Positions 38,884 through 48,055 of a stretch of 64,000 bases of DNA are shown piece by piece (within the stretch, counting starts at the first letter, position 1; each line of letters opens with the position of its first letter). The stretch is taken from positions 372,001 to 436,000 of the forward strand of contig NC_009441.1 of assembly GCF_000016645.1 (NCBI RefSeq), read 5' to 3'. The translations under genes were made by a program, and so were the position numbers. The notes beneath the pieces are model-generated. The model did no database searches. It saw only the letters and a program-made list of their open reading frames with translations, and was not told the DNA's origin. Source of the stretch: Flavobacterium johnsoniae UW101 (GTDB lineage Bacteria > Bacteroidota > Bacteroidia > Flavobacteriales > Flavobacteriaceae).

Positions 38884-39267
38884 TTACTTTTTTGCTTCTT
38901 TTGGGCGTTTAGCACCGTACTTAGATCTTCTTTGCGTTCTTCCCGCAACACCTGACGTATCAAGCGCTCCACGAACGATATGATATCTAACACCTGGTAA
39001 ATCTTTTACCCTTCCGCCTCTAACTAATACTATCGAGTGCTCTTGTAGATTGTGTCCTTCTCCAGGAATGTAAGCATTCACCTCATTACCATTTGTCAAA
39101 CGCACACGCGCAACTTTACGCATTGCAGAGTTTGGTTTTTTTGGTGTAGTAGTGTAAACACGCGTACAAACCCCTCTTCTTTGAGGACAAGAATCTAAAG
39201 CAACCGATTTACTCTTCTTAGTTATCTGAGTTCTTCCTGTTCTTACTAATTGTTGAATTGTTGGCAT
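38884..39267 (-). CDS. rpsL: 30S ribosomal protein S12
   Basis: Decoding-centre protein. 127 residues. Seen: [12 protein letters not shown], the loop [21 protein letters not shown] with the lysine that is wild type for streptomycin sensitivity, and [28 protein letters not shown] with the second conserved Lys/Asp region. First gene of the str operon behind a consensus promoter. Confidence 0.98.
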
Positions 39268-39319
39268 AATTAATACTAAAAATTAATATGATATTAAATT
39301 CCCGCTTTTTACGGGGTTG

Positions 39320-39350
39320 CAAATGTATAAAATAAATTTCACTATACAAA
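39320..39350 (-). promoter_or_regulatory. Promoter of the rpsL-rpsG-fusA-rpsJ operon
   Basis: The minus strand reads TACATTTG (plus 39320-39327) with TTTG (plus 39347-39350) exactly 19 nt upstream, a full match to the Bacteroidetes TTTG-N19-TAnnTTTG consensus. Predicted start is near 39316, so the mRNA would begin with a small hairpin, CCCG/CGGG (39312-39315 with 39301-39304), and have a leader of about 49 nt. Confidence 0.8.
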
Positions 39351-39450
39351 CGTTAATCTATTAATTTTCAACAACATTATTTAATTGTATGTTTTTACAA
39401 ACAAACAATAGATATTTGCATCACATATAACCAAACAAAAAACTTTATTC

Positions 39451-41151
39451 TTGAAACTGTTTTTTCAAACCTTCTTTTTCATTTTAATAAGCACCTCGGC
39501 TTACACTCAAAACTTTTACCTAAAAATAAACGGTTCGAATATCCTTGAAAACAAAACTATTGACTCTTTATCCTACACAACAATCCACCATAACACGAAA
39601 TCACTTTTCGACGAAATTAAAAACATTTCTAAAAAACTTTCAAAAGAAGGCTATATAGACAACAAGATTATTGAAACTAAAAAAACAAATGACAGTACAT
39701 ACATTTCCGTTTTCGAATTAAAAAACAAAATAAAATACATTCATATATATATAGGTACAAATTATACCATTTCTAATTTTAAAAAGAAACAAAACGACAC
39801 CGTAATCATACCTTATAGTGAAATCGAAAGCTATTTAGAAAAAGAAACTTCAATTGCCGAAAAATCAGGTTATTCACTCAACAAAATCAAACTTGAAAAC
39901 ATACAAAGAAAAAACGCAATAATTTATGCCGATCTGAATTTCAAAAAAGAAAAAAAACGAGTCATAAATTCAATCATCCTAAATTACACAAATCAGAGTT
40001 CAACTGATTTCTTTCCTAAAGGTCATCTAAAACAACTCAACAAAAAATATCTAAATAAAACTTTTAATCAAGAAACATTAAAAGAGCTTTACGAAGACAT
40101 TAATAATTTCGAATTTGTTTCACAAACAAAATATCCTGAAATACTTTTTACGAATGACTCTACAAAAATCTATACTTATATAGAAAAAAGAAAAGCAAAC
40201 ACTTTTGATGGATTTATTGGATTTTCAAACAATGAAGACAAAAAAATAAGATTGAATAGCTACTTAGACGCTTCATTAATAAACACTCTCCATGCTGGGG
40301 AACATTTTTCATTATACTGGAAAAGCGACGGAAATCAACAAAAAACTTTTAACACCAAATTAGAAATACCCTACATATTTAAAACTTCGCTCGCAATAAA
40401 GGCACAGTTAAATATTTTTAAACGAGACAGCACTTTTCAAAATACAAAAACAGCTATCGAACTGGGATATCTCTTAAATTACAATTCAAAAATTTACCTA
40501 GGCTACCAAGCAACAGAATCAAGCGACATCCAAAACACAAACAATTCAAAAATAAGCGACTTTAAGAATTCATTTATTACATCAAATTACGAATACAAGA
40601 AAATTGACCAAACCAACACTCTTTTTCCATTAAAGTCTTTTTTTAACTGCACATTAGGATACGGAAAAAGAAACACCAACAACTTGCCAGAAACAGCAGA
40701 ACCAAGCAGTCAATTTTACACAAATCTAAATTTAGCATACAACATCGAACTGAACAAAAAGAATTTAATATACATCAACCCACAACTTCTTTATCTAAAA
40801 AGCACAAATTACATAAACAATGAACTGTTTCGCTTTGGCGGAATGAATTCGATTAGAGGATTTGCAGAAAACAGCTTACAAGGCAACAGTATAAATTTAC
40901 TATTAACAGAATATCGCTTTCTGGCAAATCAAAATCTTTATCTTCATTCAATTTTAGATTACGGCCTATACCAAGATCAAACATCTCCTGAAAATAAAAA
41001 ATTCAACAATCTAGTTTCAGTTGGAATAGGAGTCGGAATATTAACATCAAACGGACTTCTAAAACTAACAATAGCAAATGGCACAATAAACAACAGCAAT
41101 ATTAAATTCTACAATAGCATTTTAAACTTATCCTATAATGTAAAATTCTAA
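39451..41151 (+). CDS. BamA/TamA-family outer membrane protein
   Basis: A 566-residue predicted outer-membrane beta-barrel. Seen: a signal peptide (about residues 1-20, ending AYTQ), a POTRA-like periplasmic part rich in Lys/Asn (about 60-235), then alternating beta strands with the Omp85 signature RFGGMNSIRGFAEN at about 470-483 (GGxxSxRGF, like the VRGF motif of BamA) and a final strand ending in Phe (NVKF), the barrel-assembly signal. It is shorter than BamA (about 800), and lacks the five POTRAs, so it is a TamA-like or two-partner-like member. The start codon is TTG at 39451; no in-frame ATG is near, and the signal peptide begins there. It is alone on the plus strand next to the ribosomal cluster. 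Substrate unknown. Confidence 0.82.
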   Translation: MKLFFQTFFFILISTSAYTQNFYLKINGSNILENKTIDSLSYTTIHHNTKSLFDEIKNISKKLSKEGYIDNKIIETKKTNDSTYISVFELKNKIKYIHIYIGTNYTISNFKKKQNDTVIIPYSEIESYLEKETSIAEKSGYSLNKIKLENIQRKNAIIYADLNFKKEKKRVINSIILNYTNQSSTDFFPKGHLKQLNKKYLNKTFNQETLKELYEDINNFEFVSQTKYPEILFTNDSTKIYTYIEKRKANTFDGFIGFSNNEDKKIRLNSYLDASLINTLHAGEHFSLYWKSDGNQQKTFNTKLEIPYIFKTSLAIKAQLNIFKRDSTFQNTKTAIELGYLLNYNSKIYLGYQATESSDIQNTNNSKISDFKNSFITSNYEYKKIDQTNTLFPLKSFFNCTLGYGKRNTNNLPETAEPSSQFYTNLNLAYNIELNKKNLIYINPQLLYLKSTNYINNELFRFGGMNSIRGFAENSLQGNSINLLLTEYRFLANQNLYLHSILDYGLYQDQTSPENKKFNNLVSVGIGVGILTSNGLLKLTIANGTINNSNIKFYNSILNLSYNVKF

Positions 41152-41622
41152 TTCAAATACCATAAAACACAAACACCTGAGAGTTAAAAAAAGATATTAA
41201 CCTCTAAAAAAAACACAATTAAAACCTCATTGTTAAATTATCATAAAGTCATTTTTTAACAAAAAAAATAAAATTACACTTCTGCGTTTTTTATACATAT
41301 AAGAAGCTTTTTTTATAAAAGAAAATCATTTTTAACAAAAAGCCTATCATAAAGAGTATAATTTTTATAGTATAAAAGTTATAAAAAAAACAATAAAAGA
41401 CTAAGTATTAATAAATTTAACATTTATTCCAGTCTAAATATTTTTAATTATTATCATAATTTACCTTAAATTCTGAGAATTCCTAAATCGGATGCTTTTA
41501 TTAACAATAAAAAAACAAAATCATAGAGCAAAATCATAATTTAACTAAAAAAAAAGCTTTTAATATTAGGAAAGTTAACAAATTATTAAGAGTTTTGCGA
41601 TACTAATTCAAAATATTTAAAA
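41152..41622. other. AT-rich intergenic region upstream of susC
   Basis: These 471 nt contain no convincing ORF on either strand. The sequence is extremely AT-rich with several A-runs. The only promoter-like element is GAGTTTTG (41590-41597), one mismatch from TAnnTTTG, with TTAG about 19-20 nt upstream; it would give a leader of about 22 nt for the SusC gene. No terminator with a T-run is clear behind the BamA-like gene. Confidence 0.4.
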
Positions 41623-44600
41623 ATGAAACTAAAGTTCAATGGATTCTTAGTGCTTTTATTAGTACTAGTTGCGCAACTTTCTTTTGCGCAAGAAAGAGCT
41701 GTTTCTGGAACAGTTTCTGACAATGCAGGAATGCCTTTACCAGGTGTAAGTGTATTAGTTAAAGGAACTAAAGCAGGAACACAAACAGACTTTGATGGTA
41801 AATATTCGATCAAAGCATCATCAAGCCAAGTTTTGGTATTTAGCTACATTGGGATGAAAACTCAAGAAATAGCTGCAACTTCATCTACAGTTAACGTAAA
41901 ATTAGCTGGAGATGCACAAGAGCTTGAAAGCGTTGTTGTAACAACAGCTTTAGGTGTTAAAAGAGAGAAAAAATCTCTTGGATACGCTACTCAAGAAGTA
42001 AAAGGAGGAGACCTAAGAAATGGTACTTCTAGTGGTAACTTTTTGAATGAACTTTCAGGAAAAGTTGCCGGTGTTAACATCACAAGAAACTCAAACTTTG
42101 GTGGTTCAACAAGTGCAATATCAAGAGGGGTTAAAGCTATTGGTCAAAGTAATGAAATGTTAATCGTTATTGATGGTATGCCAATCAACAATGGTAACAA
42201 CACAAATGACGGAACAACAGCTCAATCATCAGGAGGTAGAGGTTTTGACTATGGTAATAACGCTATGGATATCAATCCAGAGGATATTGAAAGTGTTAAC
42301 GTATTGAAAGGTGCAACTGCATCTGCATTATATGGTTATTTAGCAGGAAACGGAGTTTTAATGATTACTACTAAAAAAGGTAAAGCTAAAAGAGGATTAG
42401 GTATTACAGTTTCATCTGAGGTAGTAACAGGAAGCCCTGATAAATCTACATTCGTAAAATATCAAAAAGATTACGGTGCTGGTTACGGAGGTTCTTTCGG
42501 AGAACAAGATATCGATGGTGATGGTATTCCAGACTTAGTAGTTGCTATGGGAGATGACGCTTCTGTAGGAGATGCTTTTGACCCAACATTAAATGTTTAC
42601 CAATGGGATGCTTTCTCATTATACCCGGGAAACAACAATTATGGAAAAGCAACACCATGGAAAGCTGCTGCTAACGATCCATTTAAATTCTTCAAAAATT
42701 CACTTTCATTAGTAAACAGCATCTCTTTCGAAGATGGAAACGAAAAAACTAACGTTGTTTTCAACTATACTAATACTAAACAAACTGGTATTTTACCAAA
42801 CAGTGAATTAAGAAAAAACAACTTCAGTTTAAAATTAAATCACCAATTTACAGACAGATTATCTCTTAGTACTTTTGCTAATTTCTCAGCACAAGAAACT
42901 CTAGGTAGAAACATGACAGGATACAGTGCCAACTTAATTTCTGGTTTCCGTCAATGGTGGCAAACAAACGTTGATATTAAAGAGCTTGAAAGAGCTTACA
43001 ACAATTCAGGCGGAGAAAACATCACTTGGAACAGAAAATCTGTTGCTAATGGAGCTCCAGCTTACTGGAACAACCCATATTTTGAGCGTTACCAAAACTA
43101 TCAAAATGACAGCAGAAATCGTTTCATAGGTTACGCAAACTTTACTTACAAAATTGCTGACTGGCTTTCTGCAACAGCAAAAGTTTCAACAGATACATAT
43201 GCTGAAATCCGTGAAGAAAGAGTAGCTGTAGGTTCTGTAGCTAAAACTTTCGGTATTAACGCACTAGACGAGACTTCTGGATACCAACGTTACAACGGAA
43301 ACTTCTCTGAGCAAAACTATAATTTACTTCTTAACTTCAAACATAACTTTGGTGAAAACGTAAGTTTAACTGGAGTAGCTGGGGGTACAATCAGAAATAC
43401 ATATTTCAACCAAATCACAGCTTCTACACAAGGAGGTCTTATTATTCCTGGAATCTACAGTTTATCAAACTCTAGAGCTGCTAGTCCATATCCATACGAA
43501 AGAGAAACAAAAACATCTGTTAACAGTTATTATGCTTCTGCTTCGTTAGGTTTCTTAGATACTTATTTCATCGATGCAACTGCACGTAGAGATGCTTTCT
43601 CTAACTTACCTGCAGACGATAACAGCCTAATTAGTAGCTCTGTTTCTGGTAGCTGGGTTTTCTCAAAAAACATCGATGCTAGCTGGTTAAGTTTTGGTAA
43701 ATTAAGAGGAGGTTATTCTGAAAGCCCACTTGGAACACCTGCTTTAGCTTTAGTTGACACTTATACAAAATACGATCCGTTCAACAACAATCAAATGTAT
43801 TCTGTTAACTCAATCAAAAATAATCCAGATTTAAGACCTATTAAAACAAACACTACAGAGGTAGGTCTTGAGATGCAATTCTTAAACAGAAGAATTGGAT
43901 TTGATGTGAGTTTATATAAAAACATAAACGATGGTGAAGCAGTAAGAGTACCTTACTCAACTGCAACAGGTTATACATCTAAATATGTAAATGCTGCAAA
44001 AATCGAAAATAAAGGTATTGAGGTTCAGTTTAACGTAACTCCAGTAAAAACTAATAATTTTGCTTGGGATATTAACGTAAACTGGTCTAAAAACGAAAAT
44101 ATGGTTACAGCTTTAGCTGATGGTGTAAGCAACTTACAAATATCTTCTTTCCCTGGTACTGTAACTTTAAATGCTGTGGTTGGACAACCTTTCGGAGTAT
44201 TAAAAGGAACAGATTACACTTACACAGCAGATGGGCAAAGAGTTATCAACCCAGCTACTGGTAGATATGTAATCAATACATCTACTAACAATATCATAGG
44301 AAACATCAATCCAGACTGGATTGGAGGTATTAGAAATAAATTCACATACAAAAGTTTATCTTTCAGTTTCTTAATTGACACTAAACATGGTGGTGACATT
44401 TTCTCTACTGACCAATGGTATGGTGTAGGAACAGGTTTAACTAATGAAACAGCAGGAAACAATGATCTTGGAATTCCTAAAAGAAATACACTTGTTAATG
44501 GTGGTGGTGTAATTCTTGAAGGTGTTTATGCTGACGGAACTCCAAACACTACGAGAACTGCTTATTCTACAGGTGGAGCAATAACAAATGCTTATACAAA

Positions 44601-44874
44601 TGGACCTAGAAGCCAATATGTTTATGATGCTGGTTTTATCAAATTAAGAGAGGTTAACATTACTTATAGCTTACCATCTTCATTAGTACAAAAAATGAAA
44701 TTAGTAGATGCGAAAATTTCACTTATTGGTTCTAACTTATGGATAATTCAGAAAAATATTCCAGACGCAGACCCAGAAAGTGGATTAGGATCTAATGTTG
44801 GATCTCAAGGTCTTTCTATTGGTTCTTTACCAACAACTAGAAATATTGGTTGTAACTTAACAATAAAATTCTAA
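41623..44874 (+). CDS. SusC/RagA-family TonB-dependent outer membrane receptor
   Basis: A 1083-residue nutrient importer of the outer membrane, energised by TonB-ExbBD. Seen in order: signal peptide (residues 1-22, ending SFAQ); a carboxypeptidase-regulatory-like domain (VSGTVSDNAGMPLPGVSVLVKGT... about 25-100); a plug domain with VVVTTALGVKREKKSLGYATQEV, the LIVIDGMPINNGN strand and ALYGYLAGNGVLMITTKKGK (about 232-251); and a long 22-strand-type barrel ending in IKF. The SusD partner begins 3 nt after the stop. The fixed KGxxxLYG...VxxxxTKKG motifs define the SusC class. Ligand unknown: no glycosidase, peptidase or sulfatase is adjacent. Confidence 0.96.
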   Translation: MKLKFNGFLVLLLVLVAQLSFAQERAVSGTVSDNAGMPLPGVSVLVKGTKAGTQTDFDGKYSIKASSSQVLVFSYIGMKTQEIAATSSTVNVKLAGDAQELESVVVTTALGVKREKKSLGYATQEVKGGDLRNGTSSGNFLNELSGKVAGVNITRNSNFGGSTSAISRGVKAIGQSNEMLIVIDGMPINNGNNTNDGTTAQSSGGRGFDYGNNAMDINPEDIESVNVLKGATASALYGYLAGNGVLMITTKKGKAKRGLGITVSSEVVTGSPDKSTFVKYQKDYGAGYGGSFGEQDIDGDGIPDLVVAMGDDASVGDAFDPTLNVYQWDAFSLYPGNNNYGKATPWKAAANDPFKFFKNSLSLVNSISFEDGNEKTNVVFNYTNTKQTGILPNSELRKNNFSLKLNHQFTDRLSLSTFANFSAQETLGRNMTGYSANLISGFRQWWQTNVDIKELERAYNNSGGENITWNRKSVANGAPAYWNNPYFERYQNYQNDSRNRFIGYANFTYKIADWLSATAKVSTDTYAEIREERVAVGSVAKTFGINALDETSGYQRYNGNFSEQNYNLLLNFKHNFGENVSLTGVAGGTIRNTYFNQITASTQGGLIIPGIYSLSNSRAASPYPYERETKTSVNSYYASASLGFLDTYFIDATARRDAFSNLPADDNSLISSSVSGSWVFSKNIDASWLSFGKLRGGYSESPLGTPALALVDTYTKYDPFNNNQMYSVNSIKNNPDLRPIKTNTTEVGLEMQFLNRRIGFDVSLYKNINDGEAVRVPYSTATGYTSKYVNAAKIENKGIEVQFNVTPVKTNNFAWDINVNWSKNENMVTALADGVSNLQISSFPGTVTLNAVVGQPFGVLKGTDYTYTADGQRVINPATGRYVINTSTNNIIGNINPDWIGGIRNKFTYKSLSFSFLIDTKHGGDIFSTDQWYGVGTGLTNETAGNNDLGIPKRNTLVNGGGVILEGVYADGTPNTTRTAYSTGGAITNAYTNGPRSQYVYDAGFIKLREVNITYSLPSSLVQKMKLVDAKISLIGSNLWIIQKNIPDADPESGLGSNVGSQGLSIGSLPTTRNIGCNLTIKF

Positions 44875-44877
44875 GCT

Positions 44878-46344
44878 ATGAAAAATAGACTAATAATATT
44901 AATATCATTCATTGCCTTATTTTCATCATGCTCTGATGATTTTGGGAATATGAACCAAGACACAAAAAACCCTACCGTAACTACTCCTGAATTTTTATTT
45001 ACAAATGCAGAGAAATTTATGGTGGATCAGGTGACAAGTACATCTGTAAACTTTAATGTATTCAGATTGTATGCTCAACAATGGACAGAAGTACAATACC
45101 CACAGGAAACTCAATATGACCTTACTGGACGTACAATTCCAGATCGTCACTGGGCTACTTACTACCGTGATGTATTAAGAGATTTTAAAGAAGCAAAACA
45201 ACTTTTACTTACTCAAAAAGCAAATTTTACAGGAACTCCTGATGGCTTAATTGTAATAGAAAACAAAATTGCTATTATTGACATTTTATCTTCTTACTGC
45301 TACAATATCTTAGTTGACACTTTTGGTGATGTTCCTTATACTGAAGCTTTAGATATAGATGGACATCCACAACCAAAATATGATGATGCTCAAACAATCT
45401 ACAAAGATCTTTTGTCTGTATTAACAGCGGCATCTCACAAATTAGATCATAGTGAAGGAAGTTTTGATTCAGCTGACCTTATTTACGGTGGAGACACTCA
45501 AAAATGGGCTAAATTCGCAAACTCTCTTCGTTTTAGAATGGCTATCACAATGGCTGATGTAGACTTAACTTATGCTACTACAGAAGCATTAGCAGCACAA
45601 GCTGATGGTTTAATTTTAACAAGTGCAGATGGAACTTATATGCCGTATACTACTAACACGACAAACAACAACCCATTATACCTTGATTTAGTGGCTAGTG
45701 GTCGTGATGATTTCTTGCCTGCTAATACATTTGTAAATAAAATGAATGCACTTTCTGATCCTAGAAGAGCTAAATACTTTACAGAATATCCAGCTGGTTC
45801 AGGACAATATAAAGGTGGAGTATATGGAACAGTTAACGTATATGGTGATTTCTCTCACTTAACTCCAACGATTAAAGACCCAGTTTATCCAGGTGTATTA
45901 TTCACTTACTCTGAAGTAGAATTTTTATTAGCAGAAGCTGCTGAAAGAGGTATTGCTGTTGGAGGTACTGCTGAATCTCATTACAATGCTGCAATTACTG
46001 CGTCATTACAAGACTGGGGAGTTGCTTCAGGAGACATTACGACATATTTAGCAAGACCTGATGTTGCTTATGCTACAGCTACAGGAACTTGGAAACAAAA
46101 AATTGGAGAACAAGCTTGGATCGCTTATTACAATAGAGGTTTTGAAGCTTGGACGTCATACAGAAGATTGGATTTCCCTGTTTTAGCAGCTCCTGCTGTA
46201 ACTTTTGGAGATATCACTGAAGTTCCTAAACGTTACTCTTATCCAGGAATTGAGCAAACATTAAATGCTGCAAATCTAGAAGCTGCAGTTGCAAAATTGG
46301 GTAACAACGCTGTAACTACTAAACTTTTCTGGGATAAATTCTAA
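44878..46344 (+). CDS. SusD/RagB-family surface lipoprotein
   Basis: A 488-residue ligand-binding lid of the SusCD complex, lipid-anchored on the cell surface. Seen: a lipoprotein signal (LFSSC, lipidated C19) with Ser-Asp-Asp after the Cys, the surface-export-like acidic start of Bacteroidetes lipoproteins; helical SusD-type repeats; and SEVEFLLAEAAERGI, WIAYYNRGFEAWTSYRRLDFP, matching the SusD-like group 2 C-terminal part. It is directly downstream of its SusC partner (3 nt) and 17 nt before a third lipoprotein. Confidence 0.95.
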   Translation: MKNRLIILISFIALFSSCSDDFGNMNQDTKNPTVTTPEFLFTNAEKFMVDQVTSTSVNFNVFRLYAQQWTEVQYPQETQYDLTGRTIPDRHWATYYRDVLRDFKEAKQLLLTQKANFTGTPDGLIVIENKIAIIDILSSYCYNILVDTFGDVPYTEALDIDGHPQPKYDDAQTIYKDLLSVLTAASHKLDHSEGSFDSADLIYGGDTQKWAKFANSLRFRMAITMADVDLTYATTEALAAQADGLILTSADGTYMPYTTNTTNNNPLYLDLVASGRDDFLPANTFVNKMNALSDPRRAKYFTEYPAGSGQYKGGVYGTVNVYGDFSHLTPTIKDPVYPGVLFTYSEVEFLLAEAAERGIAVGGTAESHYNAAITASLQDWGVASGDITTYLARPDVAYATATGTWKQKIGEQAWIAYYNRGFEAWTSYRRLDFPVLAAPAVTFGDITEVPKRYSYPGIEQTLNAANLEAAVAKLGNNAVTTKLFWDKF

Positions 46345-46361
46345 TATTTAATAATACAAGT

Positions 46362-47180
46362 ATGAAAAAATATATAAAACAAATAGCTGCGTTCGCATTA
46401 ATTGCGGTATTAGCTTCTTGTGATTCAGCAGATGACAATGTAAATTTGACATCTGTAGGCGGAAACGCAGTTCCAACCACATCAAGTATTAGTCGTTTAG
46501 ACAATAATTATGTTCTGCCGTTTAATACTTTTACTCAAGAAGGTGTAACTGTTTCTAAAGTTGAGCTTTTCAAAAACACAGCTAAAACAACTTCTGATCC
46601 AATTATTTTTGGTGATAAAGTTACTGACTTAACACTTAGTGAAGGAAAAGGTACATTTAACACTTCTGTTTTAGGAAGTTTTGATGTATTCCCTGTAACT
46701 TCAGGAGGAGTAACAACTCTTACTGGAAAAACTGGATCTTACTCATTAGCAATTCTTGCAACTTATTCTGATGGATCAACAACAAGAGCCCCATGGACAC
46801 TTACGGTTGGAAAAGGAATTTCTTGGCAAGGTTTCAATGATGAAGGAAAACTTGCAAACACTACTTCAAGTGGTATATCAACAATAACATACGGAGATAC
46901 AACACCGGCTTTAGTATATATTGCTCCAGTTAAAAAATCTACTACTACAATAACTAGTATCGTTGGATATTGGTCTAAAAATGATAGTGGTACATTTGCT
47001 GCATTACCATTAACTTTAACTAATGGTGCACAACCTGTAAATTTAGCTGCAATTCCTTACACTACTTACGGAGGACTTGTTGCGGGAGACAAAATTACTT
47101 ACAGATTCGTTATAACTGCTACAGGAGGTCAGACAGATCAGATTTCTACAACAGTTACATTTGATGCTGACGCAATCTAA
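46362..47180 (+). CDS. Lipoprotein of the SusCD operon, unknown function (SusE-position)
   Basis: A 272-residue predicted lipoprotein: signal peptide with lipobox VLASC (C20) followed by DSADD. The rest is beta-rich, Thr/Ser/Gly-rich, probably two Ig-like or FN3-like sandwiches (about 50-150 and 155-270). I recognise no catalytic motif or named family. It is third in the susC-susD operon (17 nt after susD) and precedes a terminator, so it is probably a surface accessory binding protein like SusE/SusF in position, though sequence similarity to them is not evident. Confidence 0.75.
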   Translation: MKKYIKQIAAFALIAVLASCDSADDNVNLTSVGGNAVPTTSSISRLDNNYVLPFNTFTQEGVTVSKVELFKNTAKTTSDPIIFGDKVTDLTLSEGKGTFNTSVLGSFDVFPVTSGGVTTLTGKTGSYSLAILATYSDGSTTRAPWTLTVGKGISWQGFNDEGKLANTTSSGISTITYGDTTPALVYIAPVKKSTTTITSIVGYWSKNDSGTFAALPLTLTNGAQPVNLAAIPYTTYGGLVAGDKITYRFVITATGGQTDQISTTVTFDADAI

Positions 47181-47220
47181 TTCGAAGAAAGAAGAAACAT
47201 AAAACTTCTTAATAAATCTA

Positions 47221-47252
47221 AAACCGCTCTGTTAATTCAGGGCGGTTTTTTT
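47221..47252 (+). terminator. Intrinsic terminator of the susCD operon
   Basis: AAACCGC-T-CTG (47221-47231) pairs with CAG-G-GCGGTTT (47238-47248), including one T-G wobble, with a six-nt loop and a tail of T residues. Confidence 0.92.
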
Positions 47253-47268
47253 ATATAAACAATATACC

Positions 47269-47276
47269 TATATTTG
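47269..47276 (+). promoter_or_regulatory. Promoter -7 element of rlmB, 4 nt from the ATG
   Basis: TATATTTG, a perfect TAnnTTTG match, ends 4 nt before the rlmB ATG. The -33 position falls in the T-run of the upstream terminator. The expected transcription start coincides with the start codon, so the mRNA may be leaderless. Confidence 0.5.
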
Positions 47277-47280
47277 TCCT

Positions 47281-48015
47281 ATGGAAAAAGAACATCAAAT
47301 ATTTGGCATTAGAGCCATTATAGAAGCAATACAAGCAGGTCAGGAAGTCGACAAAGTATTTATACAAAAAGAGATTTCTGGAGAGTTAATGAAAGATTTG
47401 ATGAAGGTAATGAAACGTGCCAACATCAATTTCTCTTATGTTCCTGTTGAAAAATTAAATCGGTTAACACCAAACAACCACCAGGGTGCTGTTGCTACAA
47501 TTTCACCAATTGGTTTTATCGATATAGAACATCTTGTTGAATCAACTATTGCTTCGGGTTCAAAACCTCTTTTTTTAATTTTAGATCAAATCTCTGATGC
47601 CCGAAATTTTGGTGCTATAATCAGAACTGCAGAATGTACTGGTGTTAATGGCATCATTGTTCAAAAAGCAGGTTCAGCGCCGGTAAATGGTGACACTGTT
47701 AAAACTTCAGCAGGAGCTGTTTTTAATGTGCCAATCTGTAAGGTTGAACATATTAAAGATGCTATTTTTTATTTACAGGGTTCGGGAATTAAAACAGTAG
47801 CAGCAACTGAAAAAACAGATCAAAATATTTATGACTTATCATTAAATGAACCATTAGCTATTATAATGGGATCTGAAGATCGAGGAATAAATCCTTCTGT
47901 TCTTAAAATCGTAGATGAAAAAGCTAAATTACCAATGTTTGGATCTATAGGATCATTAAATGTATCTGTTGCCTGTGGGGCATTTTTATACGAAGCTGTC
48001 CGTCAAAGAAGTTAA
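47281..48015 (+). CDS. rlmB: 23S rRNA (guanosine-2'-O-)-methyltransferase RlmB
   Basis: SpoU-class SAM-dependent methyltransferase that modifies G2251 (E. coli numbering) in the P loop of 23S rRNA. 244 residues. Seen: an N-terminal L30e-like substrate-binding domain starting IFGIRAIIEAIQAG, then the trefoil-knot domain with motif 1 LILDQISDARNFGAIIRTAECTG, motif 2 IMGSEDRGINPSVL and motif 3 LPMFGSIGSLNVSVACGAFLYE. The start at 47281 fits the family. A DUF2490 gene follows after 40 nt and may be co-transcribed. Confidence 0.93.
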   Translation: MEKEHQIFGIRAIIEAIQAGQEVDKVFIQKEISGELMKDLMKVMKRANINFSYVPVEKLNRLTPNNHQGAVATISPIGFIDIEHLVESTIASGSKPLFLILDQISDARNFGAIIRTAECTGVNGIIVQKAGSAPVNGDTVKTSAGAVFNVPICKVEHIKDAIFYLQGSGIKTVAATEKTDQNIYDLSLNEPLAIIMGSEDRGINPSVLKIVDEKAKLPMFGSIGSLNVSVACGAFLYEAVRQRS

Positions 48016-48055
48016 GTAACATAGAATTAGGAATGACAATTAAATAAAACAATTT

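Noticed and set aside
41160..41200. Terminator behind the BamA/TamA-like gene
   Set aside because: A weak AGAGTTAA/TTAACCTCT pairing exists but an A-run, not a T-run, follows on the plus strand.
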